Positions 18,967 to 28,594 of a DNA stretch of 64,000 nucleotides are shown here, one piece after another. The first letter of the stretch is position 1, and each line of letters opens with the position of its first letter. The DNA is from an archaeon (lineage in GTDB: Archaea > Thermoproteota > Nitrososphaeria > Nitrososphaerales > Gagatemarchaeaceae), in contig JAJYYP010000003.1 of assembly GCA_021800855.1 (NCBI GenBank), positions 1 to 64,000 of the forward strand, read 5' to 3'. Made by a program: the position numbers and the translations under genes. The notes below the pieces were generated by a model that was not told the origin of the DNA, searched no databases, and saw nothing but the letters and a program-made list of their open reading frames with translations.

Positions 18967-19350
18967 TTGGCGTCTCCTTATGGCGAGAGATCCCGCGGGG
19001 GGTTGCACTGGCTTGGATGGGTCGTCTTTGGGCTGGTGCTCGTCGCAATCATCGCTTTCTTCGGCTCGATGTCGGCGATTGGTTTCTATCCTCAGGGGAT
19101 GCTCGCCGGTCCGCCCTACTATGGGTGGTACTTCTTCCCCTTCGGGCTGGTGTTCTTCGTCATCTTCGTGGTGATAATCTTCAGGCTGGTCTTCTGGGGC
19201 TTCGGCGGGTGGGGGTGGAGGCGGGGGTACTGGTACTCCAGCGCCTACAGATATGGAGACCCGCGGGAGATCCTGCGCTGGAGATACGCCAAGGGCGAAA
19301 TCACGAAGGAACAGTTCGACCAGATGATGAAGGACCTGGAGCAGCACTAG
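18967..19350 (+). CDS. Membrane protein with C-terminal SHOCT domain
   Basis: TTG start; two hydrophobic helices then DPREILRWRYAKGEITKEQFDQMMKDLEQH (SHOCT). Confidence 0.85.
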   Translation: MASPYGERSRGGLHWLGWVVFGLVLVAIIAFFGSMSAIGFYPQGMLAGPPYYGWYFFPFGLVFFVIFVVIIFRLVFWGFGGWGWRRGYWYSSAYRYGDPREILRWRYAKGEITKEQFDQMMKDLEQH

Positions 19351-19403
19351 CTCGGCTAGCCTTCTTCCGAACTGATTTAACGACCTTCGGGCCTCCTCCG
19401 CCC

Positions 19404-19901
19404 GTGGACGCGGCGGTCGTCAGGAGAGGACGGAGGAGCGACTCCAAGGAGCTGATTAAGCTCGTCGTCGCTCTCGCCAGGTTCGAGAAGCTCGACCCTC
19501 CGAGCGCTACGGCGAAGAGGAGGCTGCTCGACGACATCTTCAGGAAGAAGAGGGTCCACCTCTTCGTCGCATCTCAAGGGAGGAGGCTGGTCGGGTATGC
19601 CCTTTACTTCTACAGCTACTCTTCATTCCTGGCTAAGCCCACGCTCTATCTCGAGGACCTATTCGTGTCAGCGGAACGCAGAGGGAGCGGCGTTGGGACT
19701 GAGCTTTTGAGGCGGTGCGCCGAAGAAGCGCTGAGGAAAGCGTGCGGCAGGATGGAGTGGGCTGTGTTGACCTGGAACGAAGAGGCCCTGGGGTTCTACG
19801 AGAGCATCGGCGCGGAGCGAATGGCAGGATGGTACTTGTATCGGCTCGACGAGAAGTCCATCAGTAGCTTCGCGGGGGGGTCGATTCCGACGGGCCGCTG
19901 A
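19404..19901 (+). CDS. GNAT family N-acetyltransferase
   Basis: GTG start in frame of the 19017 ORF; YLEDLFVSAERRGSGVGTELLRRCAEEALRKACGRMEWAVLTWNEEALGFYESIGAE. Confidence 0.88.
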   Translation: MDAAVVRRGRRSDSKELIKLVVALARFEKLDPPSATAKRRLLDDIFRKKRVHLFVASQGRRLVGYALYFYSYSSFLAKPTLYLEDLFVSAERRGSGVGTELLRRCAEEALRKACGRMEWAVLTWNEEALGFYESIGAERMAGWYLYRLDEKSISSFAGGSIPTGR

Positions 19902-19952
19902 GAGAGTCGTCCCCTTGTCTGTTATATCGGTACGAGGCTGATAGACCGCCAT

Positions 19953-20096
19953 TCATTGATAGGGAGAGAGCTCGTAGCCCCTTGGCGCGTCGCTCTTCTC
20001 GGACGGAGCTTGAGGGGCGGGAGCAGATGCTGGAACGCTGCCGTCTTTCTTCTTGACGGACTTCCGTCTGGCGGTTTTCCTGGGTTTCTTTGGCAT
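19953..20096 (-). CDS. Small Lys/Arg-rich protein (47 aa), not in supplied ORF track
   Basis: MPKKPRKTARRKSVKKKDGSVPASAPAPQAPSEKSDAPRGYELSPYQ*; TATA-like TCTATAACTA centred about 27 nt upstream on the minus strand. Confidence 0.6.
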   Translation of the reverse strand: MPKKPRKTARRKSVKKKDGSVPASAPAPQAPSEKSDAPRGYELSPYQ

Positions 20097-20435
20097 GACC
20101 GGACGGGTCGGCGGTAGCCATAGTTATAGAAATCGGGTCGTTCCCAAACCAGAACAACGGCCGGGAGACCGCTTCGCGGGACGTTTGGAACGCGAAAGGA
20201 CGGCTGACTCAAAGCGTGACTTGCCGCTCTGACGCCCGGGTCCACTGCGAAGAGGTCGGTCGCGTCTTCGGGTCGGGGTCACGGCTCGGGCGCCGTCAAG
20301 AGCGGCAGACCATGGCCATCGCGGACGGGGTTGAGGTCGCCCGGCTGGCAGACAAACTCCGAAACGCGACCAGGAGTGACCATGCACGAGAGGAGGCAGA
20401 AAGCACCTACGCTGTGAGGCGCTAGGCTCGCCGTG

Positions 20436-21089
20436 TTAGACACTGGCGCGTTCGCCTAGGTGCACCCCGCTCAAGTACGCGCCGAAGCACATCGCCCACA
20501 GCACGAATGGATAGACGATCAGACGCTCTGTCAACCCGGCGACCGAGACGCCGCTGTAAACGAACACCGGGATGGAAACAAGCGTGATAACCCCGAGGAC
20601 GACAGAAAAGTAGCGGAATGGGGCTTTCGTCAGTCTGACCGCGTACACCGCAGAGACACCGCCGAAGACGAATGTCGTGAATGCGCCGATGCTGTGCATC
20701 CCGGCAGCTCCGAGAGATGAGTTCCCTGGGAAAAGCGAGACGATGATCGCCCCGATTCCAGGGAGGAGATAGAGGACCCCTACGATGGTCGTCCTTCCGC
20801 CGACTGCGGTCGCCCGGAACTGGTTCTCCGTGAAAAACAGGAGGTAGCCCGCCACTAGCAAGAGGACGCCGCTCGTAAATAGCATGCCGTTCCACAGGAG
20901 GTAGGTGTTCGCCCCAATGGCGCCAAGGTCGCTCAGGTAGTATGTTCCCACGTCGTAATTAGGATAGGTGCCTTCGGCCACCATGTTTAGCAGGAAGAAG
21001 ACCAGGCCACCCGCTATGAGTATAGAACCGGCGACCCTCACCCTCGAACTACCCCCATCGGCCCCAACAGAGGGGCTCGACTCTGGCAC
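20436..21089 (-). CDS. DUF998-like multi-pass membrane protein
   Basis: Hydrophobic helices; YPNYDVGTYYLSDLGAIGANTYLLWNGMLFTSG; GTG start chosen from TTTAAG box 26 nt upstream. Confidence 0.7.
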   Translation of the reverse strand: MPESSPSVGADGGSSRVRVAGSILIAGGLVFFLLNMVAEGTYPNYDVGTYYLSDLGAIGANTYLLWNGMLFTSGVLLLVAGYLLFFTENQFRATAVGGRTTIVGVLYLLPGIGAIIVSLFPGNSSLGAAGMHSIGAFTTFVFGGVSAVYAVRLTKAPFRYFSVVLGVITLVSIPVFVYSGVSVAGLTERLIVYPFVLWAMCFGAYLSGVHLGERASV

Positions 21090-21258
21090 GCCAACGGGAG
21101 GTCGCCGGCCCGCCGGACTTAAACCCACGCTTCACACCTACTTGGATGGCCAGTACGTTCATCGGCTCTAGAGACGTGCGTGGGTTCGCAGGCGAAGCCA
21201 TCGCAGGGCGTGCACCCTCCGAAGGACTTACAAACACAATCAAGGAGACTCGGCGCCA

Positions 21259-23907
21259 ATGCAGGACGTAGTGCTCTTCAAAGACGCGCGTGGCGCGGAC
21301 AAATTCCTCCTCGGTGGCAAGGGCTACGGCCTGGCTGAGATGACCGCCCTGGGGCTCCCTGTCCCTCCCGGATTCACCATCACCACTAAAGTCTGCAAAG
21401 AATACTACGCCAACGACGGGAAGGTCCCCGACGGGCTCTTCGACCAGGTCAGGGCAAAGATAGCTGACATCGAGAAGCAGACCGGGAAGAGGTTCGGAGG
21501 GGAGGAGAGACCGCTCCTCTTCTCCGTCAGGTCCGGAGCCCCGTTCTCGATGCCCGGGATGATGGACACCATCCTAAACCTTGGAATGAACGACATCACA
21601 GTGAAGCGGGTGGCTGAGATGACCAGGAACGAGAGGTTCGCCTACGACTCGTACAGGAGGCTCATCCAGATGTTCGGGAAGATAGCTATGGGGGCGGACG
21701 CCGAAGAGTTCGAGAAGGTTCTCGAGGCGAGGAAGAAGGCCGCGGGGGCGAAGATGGACATCGACCTCTCGCCCCAAGAGCTTAGAGGAGTGGTCGAAGA
21801 GTTCAAGCGAATAGTCAAGGAGCAGACAGGGAGAGAGTTCCCGCAGGACCCCTTCGTCCAACTAGAGATGGCCGTGGTGGCCGTGCTCAGGTCATGGAAC
21901 AACGAAAGGGCGAGGGAGTACAGGAGGTTCTACAACATCCCGGACGACCTCGGGACTGCTGTGAACATTCAGACCATGGTCTTCGGCAATTTCGGGGAGA
22001 ACTCTGGCTCTGGGGTCGGGTTCACCCGCAACCCCTCCACGGGGGAGAAGAAGCTCTTCGGCGAATACCTCCCCAATTCACAGGGCGAGGACGTGGTGGC
22101 CGGGATACGGACCCCGGTGAGCATCGATGGGATGCACCCGGCCCTCAAGGCCCAGCTTCAGGACATCGCGGAACGGCTGGAGGCGCACTTCAAAGACATG
22201 CAGGACTTCGAGTTCACCGTCGAGGACAACAAGCTCTACACTCTCCAGACGAGGAACGGGAAGAGGACGGCGCAGGCGGCGGTGAAGGTCGCTGTAGACA
22301 TGGCGAAGGAGGGGCTGATCACACCCGCCGAGTCGGTAGCGAGGGTGGAGCCGGACCAGCTCGAAGCCCTGCTTCACAGGAGGCTGGCGCCGGGCTCGAC
22401 GGACAAGCCGGTGGCGAGGGGCCTGGACGCTTCCCCAGGCGCGGCTTCAGGGAAGGTGGTGTTCGACACGGAAGAGGCGGCATCCATCGGCGGGTCGCAG
22501 AAGATCATACTCGTCCGCCCTGAGACCACCCCAGAGGACATCAAAGGGCTGATCGCGTCTCAGGGGGTGCTCACGATGCGGGGCGGCATGACGTCCCACG
22601 CGGCGGTGGTGGCCAGAGGTATGGGGAAGCCCGCAGTGGTGGGTTGCAGCGAGATAGCGATATCAATGGAAGAGGGGTTCTTCACGACAAAATCAGGGGA
22701 GAAGATAGTCAAGGGCGAGACCATAACAATAGACGGGACGACAGGGTCGGTGTACAGGGGCGTGGTCAGGATGGTGGACCCGGAGCCGACGCCTGAGCTG
22801 AGTGCCCTCCTCGAGTTCGCCGACAGGATCAAGCGCCTTGGCGTCTGGGCCAATGCGGACACCCCGGAAGCCGCGGCGAAGGCGAGGGAGTTCGGAGCGG
22901 AGGGGATAGGGCTGTGCAGGACTGAGAGGATGTTCAACGACCCGAAGCGCCTCCCCATAGTGAGGGAGATGATCATGAGCCTGGACTCTGAGATGAGGAA
23001 GAAACATCTCTATCGCCTCTTCCCTTTCCAGCTCTCCGATTTCAAGGGGATATTCGCAGCGATGGAGGGGAGGCCCGTGGTTGTGAGGCTCCTCGACCTG
23101 CCCCTTCATGAGTTCCTCCCCTCCGTGGAGGAGCTGCTCATCGAGATACAGGGGTTGAAGGAGAAGGGCGCCCCGGATGAGGAACTGAAGAGGACGGAGA
23201 CCATGCTCAACCGTGTGAGGCAGCTCTCAGAGCACAACCCGATGATCGGGCATCGCGGGTGCCGCCTGGCGATAACCCACCCTGAGATATACGAGATGCA
23301 GACGAAGGCAATCCTCGAGGCGGCTGTGGAACTCGACCGAGAGAAGAGGGGACGGGCGAGGGTCAAGATTATGCTCCCCCTCATATCTTCGGTCGAGGAG
23401 TTCAAGATACTGAGGAAGGTCGTCGAGTCGGCTGCCGAAGAATCGTTCAAGGAACTCGGTGCGAAGGTCGACTACCAAATCGGGACCATGATCGAGACCC
23501 CTAGGGCTGCGGTCACTGCAGGAGATATAGCGAAGTATTCGGACTTCTTCTCCTTCGGCACCAACGACCTGACCCAGACCACATTCGGATTCAGCAGGGA
23601 CGACGTCGAAGCGAAGTTCATCCCGAAGTATCTGGAAGCCGGGATTTTCGCCCGGAGCCCGTTCGACTCGGTAGACACAGTCGGGGTCGGGCGTCTCGTT
23701 AAGCTCGCAGTCCAGGAGGGGAGGAGGACCAATCCCGGACTGGAGGTCGGCATCTGTGGGGAGCATGGGGGGGACCCCAAGAGCATCTCCTTCTTCGACG
23801 AAGCGGGGCTGGACTACGTGAGCTGCTCGGCGTTCAGGGTGCCGGTGGCGAGGCTTGCGGCCGCCCATGCCGCCCTCTCAGAGAAGACGAAGGCGGTAAC
23901 CGCATAG
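21259..23907 (+). CDS. ppdK: Pyruvate, phosphate dikinase
   Basis: LGGKGYGLAEMTALGLPVPPGFTITT, FSVRSGAPFSMPGMMDTILNLGMND, GGMTSHAAVVARGMGKPAVVGC, FSFGTNDLTQTTFGFSRDD, GICGEHGGDP. Confidence 0.97.
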   Translation: MQDVVLFKDARGADKFLLGGKGYGLAEMTALGLPVPPGFTITTKVCKEYYANDGKVPDGLFDQVRAKIADIEKQTGKRFGGEERPLLFSVRSGAPFSMPGMMDTILNLGMNDITVKRVAEMTRNERFAYDSYRRLIQMFGKIAMGADAEEFEKVLEARKKAAGAKMDIDLSPQELRGVVEEFKRIVKEQTGREFPQDPFVQLEMAVVAVLRSWNNERAREYRRFYNIPDDLGTAVNIQTMVFGNFGENSGSGVGFTRNPSTGEKKLFGEYLPNSQGEDVVAGIRTPVSIDGMHPALKAQLQDIAERLEAHFKDMQDFEFTVEDNKLYTLQTRNGKRTAQAAVKVAVDMAKEGLITPAESVARVEPDQLEALLHRRLAPGSTDKPVARGLDASPGAASGKVVFDTEEAASIGGSQKIILVRPETTPEDIKGLIASQGVLTMRGGMTSHAAVVARGMGKPAVVGCSEIAISMEEGFFTTKSGEKIVKGETITIDGTTGSVYRGVVRMVDPEPTPELSALLEFADRIKRLGVWANADTPEAAAKAREFGAEGIGLCRTERMFNDPKRLPIVREMIMSLDSEMRKKHLYRLFPFQLSDFKGIFAAMEGRPVVVRLLDLPLHEFLPSVEELLIEIQGLKEKGAPDEELKRTETMLNRVRQLSEHNPMIGHRGCRLAITHPEIYEMQTKAILEAAVELDREKRGRARVKIMLPLISSVEEFKILRKVVESAAEESFKELGAKVDYQIGTMIETPRAAVTAGDIAKYSDFFSFGTNDLTQTTFGFSRDDVEAKFIPKYLEAGIFARSPFDSVDTVGVGRLVKLAVQEGRRTNPGLEVGICGEHGGDPKSISFFDEAGLDYVSCSAFRVPVARLAAAHAALSEKTKAVTA

Positions 23908-23990
23908 TTCTCCCCGGCGCTGCAGCCCCCCACGGTGCTGCTACCCGTACTTGAAACATCGATATAACGACAGGTGGATGGAAAAGCAGC

Positions 23991-25259
23991 GTGGGCGGCG
24001 CAGAGGAAGGCACCAAGAAGGGGAGGGCCCTGTTCCGGAACGCTGGGTTCCTCCGCTATATCGCTATGAGTGGTTTCTCGAGGACGGCGTCGTCTGTCTT
24101 CGGGATAGCCGTGGTCTGGGTTGTCTTCGAGACAACGAAGTCTGTCATTGATGTGGGCATCGTGGCGTTCGCCGAGGCCGTGACCACCATCGCGTTCACC
24201 CTCCCAGGCGGGGTCTGGGTGGACAGGTACAGCCGGAGCAGGCTCCTGGCCCTGTCCAACCTGGTCAGAGCGGCAAGCCTCGGCCTCCTCGCGGCGGTCA
24301 TCGCCGTGTATGGATTCCAACTCGCTGTCGTCGTGGCTGTGGCTGTCGCGTGGTCAGGGGCAACTGAGCTCTACAGGTCATCCAGCTACTCGTACCTTCC
24401 TGAGTTGGTGGGCCCCGGCGAGCTTTCTGACGCCAACGGGGTCACCAGGGCGAGCACCGCTGTTGTCGCTTCCGCCTCCAACGCCATGGGTGGAGGAATC
24501 ATCGCGTTCGCAGGGGCGGTGGTCGCATTCGCCTACGGAGCCATTGGGTTCGCCGCCGCGGCGGCCTTGGCCCTACTCCTCTATGCCCGGTCGGTCCCCA
24601 CACATGCAAAGTCATTTGTCCGTGCGGGGATGCTGTCCGAGGTGAGGGCCGGAATGGGCTGGCTGGTTTCGCAGCGGGGCCTGCTGTACCTCTCGATTTC
24701 AGCCACCGTGTTCAACTTCCTCGGAGGCGCGGTCTACTACTATCTAGTGGTCTACATGGTACAGGGGGTCGGCCTGGGGGCCTTCGCCTTCGGTGTGGCA
24801 GCCGGCGCGAACGTCTTCGGGGCAGCGCTCGGTTCACTCGCCCTGGGCCGGACGGGGGGCCTCTCACGGGCTGGGATAGCTTGGGTACTCGGAGTGGGGA
24901 GCGTCCCAGGGGCCCTCTATCTCCTGATGGGGCTTGAGCCCCTCTTGGCAGTCGCCGTCGCGGCGCTCTTCGGGATCGGGTTCGCGCAGGGGTTCGGAGG
25001 GAACGCGTGGCTCACCGCCGCGCAGAACATAGTCCCGGAAGGGATGAGGGGGCGCTACTTCGCCATAGACGGATTCTTCAGTTTCATCGGCGGCCCTCCC
25101 GCGATTGCGGCCGGGAGCCTGATGATAGCGGTCTTAGGGGTCCTCCCGGCATACACATACATAGGCGCTGCCCTCCTTCTGGCTTCGTTCGGTTTCGCCA
25201 CCCTAAGGGACCTCTGGAAGCTCGATGGGAGGCCAATTGGAGCGCAGAGGCGCCCCTGA
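23991..25259 (+). CDS. MFS transporter
   Basis: FRNAGFLRYIAMSGFSRTASSVFGIAVVWVVFETTKS, PGGVWVDRYSRSRLLALSNLVRA. Confidence 0.85.
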   Translation: MGGAEEGTKKGRALFRNAGFLRYIAMSGFSRTASSVFGIAVVWVVFETTKSVIDVGIVAFAEAVTTIAFTLPGGVWVDRYSRSRLLALSNLVRAASLGLLAAVIAVYGFQLAVVVAVAVAWSGATELYRSSSYSYLPELVGPGELSDANGVTRASTAVVASASNAMGGGIIAFAGAVVAFAYGAIGFAAAAALALLLYARSVPTHAKSFVRAGMLSEVRAGMGWLVSQRGLLYLSISATVFNFLGGAVYYYLVVYMVQGVGLGAFAFGVAAGANVFGAALGSLALGRTGGLSRAGIAWVLGVGSVPGALYLLMGLEPLLAVAVAALFGIGFAQGFGGNAWLTAAQNIVPEGMRGRYFAIDGFFSFIGGPPAIAAGSLMIAVLGVLPAYTYIGAALLLASFGFATLRDLWKLDGRPIGAQRRP

Positions 25260-25402
25260 CATTTAGGGGCCTATGTGGGCACCGCCTTCACGGTTGAGAA
25301 TCGCATCGAGTCGGTTCGCGAAGGCCCGATTGGCCTGAGGAGTTAGGGCGGCGATCATCAGAATCGGGCTCCGCGGGGGGACCAGGGCGCGAAGACCTTC
25401 AG

Positions 25403-25603
25403 GTGCACCACGGCCGGAAAATCTACCCCCTCAGCCCGGTGAAGCCGAGCTGGCACTACGGCCTTCGCAGGTGCGCCTGCGGCTCCCAGGTGTTGAGCGA
25501 TGGGTTGGACGCGCCGGTGGCTGAGGGGAAGCTGCGAATGTGCGAGGACCTCGGGGTGGTCGTCGTCACCAGGGACGGAGCGGCTTACTATATCTGGTTC
25601 TAG
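25403..25603 (+). CDS. Small hypothetical protein (low confidence)
   Basis: ORF with Cys residues (RRCACGSQ...RMCEDLG) and coding-like composition; no clear promoter. Confidence 0.35.
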   Translation: MHHGRKIYPLSPVKPSWHYGLRRCACGSQVLSDGLDAPVAEGKLRMCEDLGVVVVTRDGAAYYIWF

Positions 25604-25763
25604 TCGACGGCCGGGGCGATCCAGGAATGGGTAGACGAATAACTGGCGAAGGGAGAGGAGGTGGGTGCAAGTGGCGGCCTCCCGGTGGTAGACGCCTTCC
25701 GATGTGATGGCCTGTCCGCCTCGAAGCGTCCGCTGCGAAAGGAGATTTAGGGAGAAACGTCGA

Positions 25764-25861
25764 TGGGGCCGCTGGGATTTGAACCCAGGATCGCCAGCGC
25801 CCCAGGCTCACCGTGACTTTCGGTCACTCTGGTATGCTGGACCAAGCTACACTACGGCCCC
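25764..25861 (-). tRNA. tRNA-Pro (GGG) with 22-nt intron at 25807..25828 (position 30/31)
   Basis: Acceptor GGGGCCG/CGGCCCC, T-arm CUGGG-UUCAAAU-CCCAG, spliced anticodon arm CCAGC-CUGGGGC-GCUGG; intron AGUGACCGAAAGUCACGGUGAG forms bulge-helix-bulge-like fold (centre UACC/GGUG, bulges AG^A and AG^C, inner GUGAC/GUCAC). Confidence 0.85.
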
Positions 25862-25920
25862 ACGTAGCCGGGCCGAACCTGGTCTCAGTTTAAAGGTTCG
25901 CAGAGAGATTTGACGGGGAG

Positions 25921-26709
25921 CTACGCCAGCCTGAGGGTCTCCAGGACCTTCGCGTAGGCATAGTCCGAGGGGTCCTCCTTGTAGGAAGCGAGCAGCTCCT
26001 TCAGCTTCTCCGTGTCCCGGATCCCAAGCGCCCTCTTCATGGCAGGGGCGACGGCTCCCCCGACGAAGAGGTATTGGGCGGCGGTGGTCACGTTCTTGGG
26101 CCGCCTCCGGGTCCCCGCGGACTCGAAGTCCATGATCCATGGGACCTCCTCGGCTATGACTGCGTGCTTCCTGAGATTGCTGAGCTGCCCGTGGTCGATG
26201 CCCATGATATCGAGCTTCCTGCACTGGTTGAGCAGCCCGTGGACCAAGGCCCTGGCCCTATCCCTGCTGCCGGGGCCACGCAGCCGCTTAAGCCAATCAC
26301 CCAGCTCCATGGGCTCGAGGAGCTTCATCATGATGACGTCTTTGGTGTGGGCGTAGACCTCGGGGCCGACCCCAACTTTGTTCGCCAAGGTGGCGATTCT
26401 GACCTCCTCTTCCATGCTAGGCCTGTTGGCGTCAGTCCTCCTGATCTTCAGGGCGCAGGGTCGGCCGCGGGCGAACGCCTTTACAACCACCCCTACCGTC
26501 CCGAGTCCCAGTATCCCCAGCCTCCCGACCCGTGTGCGCCCCTCGAAGACCAACTCCTCTACCCCTAGGGTCCCGAGCTGCTTGATCCTCGACTCAGCCT
26601 CTTTCAGAGAGACCCGCGGGTAGGCGACGACCTGAATGTACGGAGTCCGCGTGAGCTGACTTAGGTCAGCGCGCTCCGATGACGTCCGAAGTGATCTCCC
26701 TGACTCCAT
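25921..26709 (-). CDS. Archaeal predicted Ser/Thr protein kinase (COG2112-like)
   Basis: LGILGLGTVGVVVKAFARGRPCALKIRRTDANR (Gly-rich loop and VAIK-like Lys), IDHGQLSNLRKH, WIMDFESAG. Confidence 0.8.
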   Translation of the reverse strand: MESGRSLRTSSERADLSQLTRTPYIQVVAYPRVSLKEAESRIKQLGTLGVEELVFEGRTRVGRLGILGLGTVGVVVKAFARGRPCALKIRRTDANRPSMEEEVRIATLANKVGVGPEVYAHTKDVIMMKLLEPMELGDWLKRLRGPGSRDRARALVHGLLNQCRKLDIMGIDHGQLSNLRKHAVIAEEVPWIMDFESAGTRRRPKNVTTAAQYLFVGGAVAPAMKRALGIRDTEKLKELLASYKEDPSDYAYAKVLETLRLA

Positions 26710-27988
26710 TTCTCAACCACCGCCACCTCGAGGCCGCCTGGGACAGGGCCCTCCCTCGGAGGACCCTGGCGCTCCTCTTCATCCCCGACTCGACTTCCTT
26801 CGACGCTCCTATCTGACCCGCTCTCCCCCGCGCGACGGCCGTCAAGAAAACCATCAAGTCTGTATATTCTCTCGGGATGAGAATCCTGACCCTCGCTTCG
26901 CCGTCCACCCATACTAGCCGGGAAATCTTCGAGTTGGCCCTCAGGAAGGCCTCTACGTCCTTCTGCCTGTCTACCGTCGGACCAACCCTCTGGGTCAGCG
27001 CAGGGAGCTCCCCTAACTCGGGGAGGAGTATGATGGCGCTGTGCTCTAGGTTGTCGGACGCGGCAAGCGACCTTGCCACCCGGAACCCCTCCTCCTCTAG
27101 GTGCCTGACGAGGTGCTTGGTAGTCTTCCTGAGCTCGCCCCAGAGGGTGTCCTCGGGGAGGGGCGCGTGGGAAAACACCACCGCCATGACCATCTCGTCC
27201 AGGGTAGACCGGGCTCTGCGCGGCAACTCGCTGAAGTAAGCCGTGGCGGGGCGCCTTAGAAACTCTCTGCAGGCGAGTACCATTCGCCCAAGGCTCTCCG
27301 CCGACACGGCGGTCCCTAGGTCCCTCCTGTCGTCGACGGGGTCCATGAGGGTGAACGCCTTCCCCTCGCGGGGGAGCGGGTAGGAAGCGAACCACTCGGC
27401 AACCTTCCTGAACCCTCCCAGCTTCATGACGAGGACCTCGGCGACATAACCGCTGAAGCCTTGGCGGCGGATCTCCGCCCCATAGACGCCGACGGCTTCC
27501 ATGAAAGCCTTGAGCAGCCTGACCTGCGCCTTCGTCTCTTCCGGGAGGGCTTTGATCAGTTCGACATGGAAGGGGGACCTGTCCGCGGCGCTCTTCCACT
27601 CCCCCATCCTCACGTCGAAGCAGGGGACGATGTTCACCCTCACGCCGTCGACGGTCGCTTCCGTGTAGGGGTGCTGGGCGAACTTCTTTCCGACAGGGTG
27701 GCCCCTGGTTGCTTCCTCCCCTATCTCGAGGCCCACCCTCTCGAACTCTTGTTCGGGTGTAGAAGGGTCGAACTTCACGAATATGTCCAGATCCACCCTG
27801 CGGGGGAGCCATGTCCCCTTCGCGAACGAACCCCCCAGAAGGACCCCCCTGGCCTGCGGGTGCCGCGCCGCCGCGGCCTCGGTCTTCGACACAAGCGAAG
27901 AGGCCAATGCCCTGACCCTGGCAGCCTCGGCGTGCGAAGGGACCACCCCTCGCTCCGCGATGGCGGCTACATCCTCCGCGCAGGTCAT
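26666..27988 (-). CDS. cca: Archaeal CCA-adding enzyme (class I tRNA nucleotidyltransferase)
   Basis: VLLGGSFAKGTWLPRRVDLDIFVKFD; HPYTEATVDGVRVNIVPCFDV; KALPEETKAQVRLLKAFMEAVGVYGAEIRRQGFSGYVAEVLVMKLGGF. Confidence 0.95.
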   Translation of the reverse strand: MTCAEDVAAIAERGVVPSHAEAARVRALASSLVSKTEAAAARHPQARGVLLGGSFAKGTWLPRRVDLDIFVKFDPSTPEQEFERVGLEIGEEATRGHPVGKKFAQHPYTEATVDGVRVNIVPCFDVRMGEWKSAADRSPFHVELIKALPEETKAQVRLLKAFMEAVGVYGAEIRRQGFSGYVAEVLVMKLGGFRKVAEWFASYPLPREGKAFTLMDPVDDRRDLGTAVSAESLGRMVLACREFLRRPATAYFSELPRRARSTLDEMVMAVVFSHAPLPEDTLWGELRKTTKHLVRHLEEEGFRVARSLAASDNLEHSAIILLPELGELPALTQRVGPTVDRQKDVEAFLRANSKISRLVWVDGEARVRILIPREYTDLMVFLTAVARGRAGQIGASKEVESGMKRSARVLRGRALSQAASRWRWLRNGVREITSDVIGAR

Positions 27989-28536
27989 CTAAGCCGGTAC
28001 ACCCCGATGTCAGTGTAGACAGGTCCGGCAGGCGTCAGCCTGCTCGACTTCAGCTTGAGCTCGGTCAGCTTCACAGGCCCGAAAGAGGCTTCCGAAGCCT
28101 CCCCTATGCGGGCCGAGAGCCCTCTGGTGTTCTTGGGCGACCTCACTCTGGCGAGGGTGACGTGCGCCTGGAAGCGCCTGGTGTCGCTTTCTCCTATCCC
28201 CGCAAGCGCCGCGGACACCTCCTTGGCAATGGGCTCGATGAGGAGGCTGTCTGCTCTCGAGACGCCGGCCCAGACCACCCTTGGCCTAAGCCTGTCTGGG
28301 AACGCCCCCACCCCCTTCAGCTCGACTTCGGCCCCATGCGAGGGAAGAGCTGCCAGCCTGGACTTGGCCTCTGCAGCCGCCGCTTCAGTCACTTCTCCGA
28401 GGAACTTCACGGTGAAGTGGAGGTTTTCCCTTTCCACTTGCTTGATGTCGGCTCCCGTCGCTGTGAGCTCCCGCTGGAACCTCACAAGCGCGTCGAGAAC
28501 GGGCCCAGGCAAGTCGAGGGCAACGAAGAGTCTCAT
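27985..28536 (-). CDS. thpR: RNA 2',3'-cyclic phosphodiesterase (ThpR/LigT)
   Basis: MRLFVALDLPGPVLDALVRFQREL, ENLHFTVKFLGEV, FQAHVTLARVRSPKN: two HxT motifs. Confidence 0.93.
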   Translation of the reverse strand: MRLFVALDLPGPVLDALVRFQRELTATGADIKQVERENLHFTVKFLGEVTEAAAAEAKSRLAALPSHGAEVELKGVGAFPDRLRPRVVWAGVSRADSLLIEPIAKEVSAALAGIGESDTRRFQAHVTLARVRSPKNTRGLSARIGEASEASFGPVKLTELKLKSSRLTPAGPVYTDIGVYRLR

Positions 28537-28594
28537 CTGCCTCAGGTCACCCCGTGGTTCCTTTAAATTCGCTATCGGTCGGGCAGTGGGCAGA

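Noticed and set aside
20216-20425. Small plus-strand ORF MTCRSDARVHCEEV...
   Set aside because: Composition resembles shadow ORFs and no promoter-like box was found at the expected spacing.
25764-25861. Interpretation as tRNA-Val(GAC) with a canonical 37/38 intron
   Set aside because: It would require an A31-G39 mismatch and an unusual loop; the Pro(GGG) model gives a perfect stem and a BHB-consistent junction.
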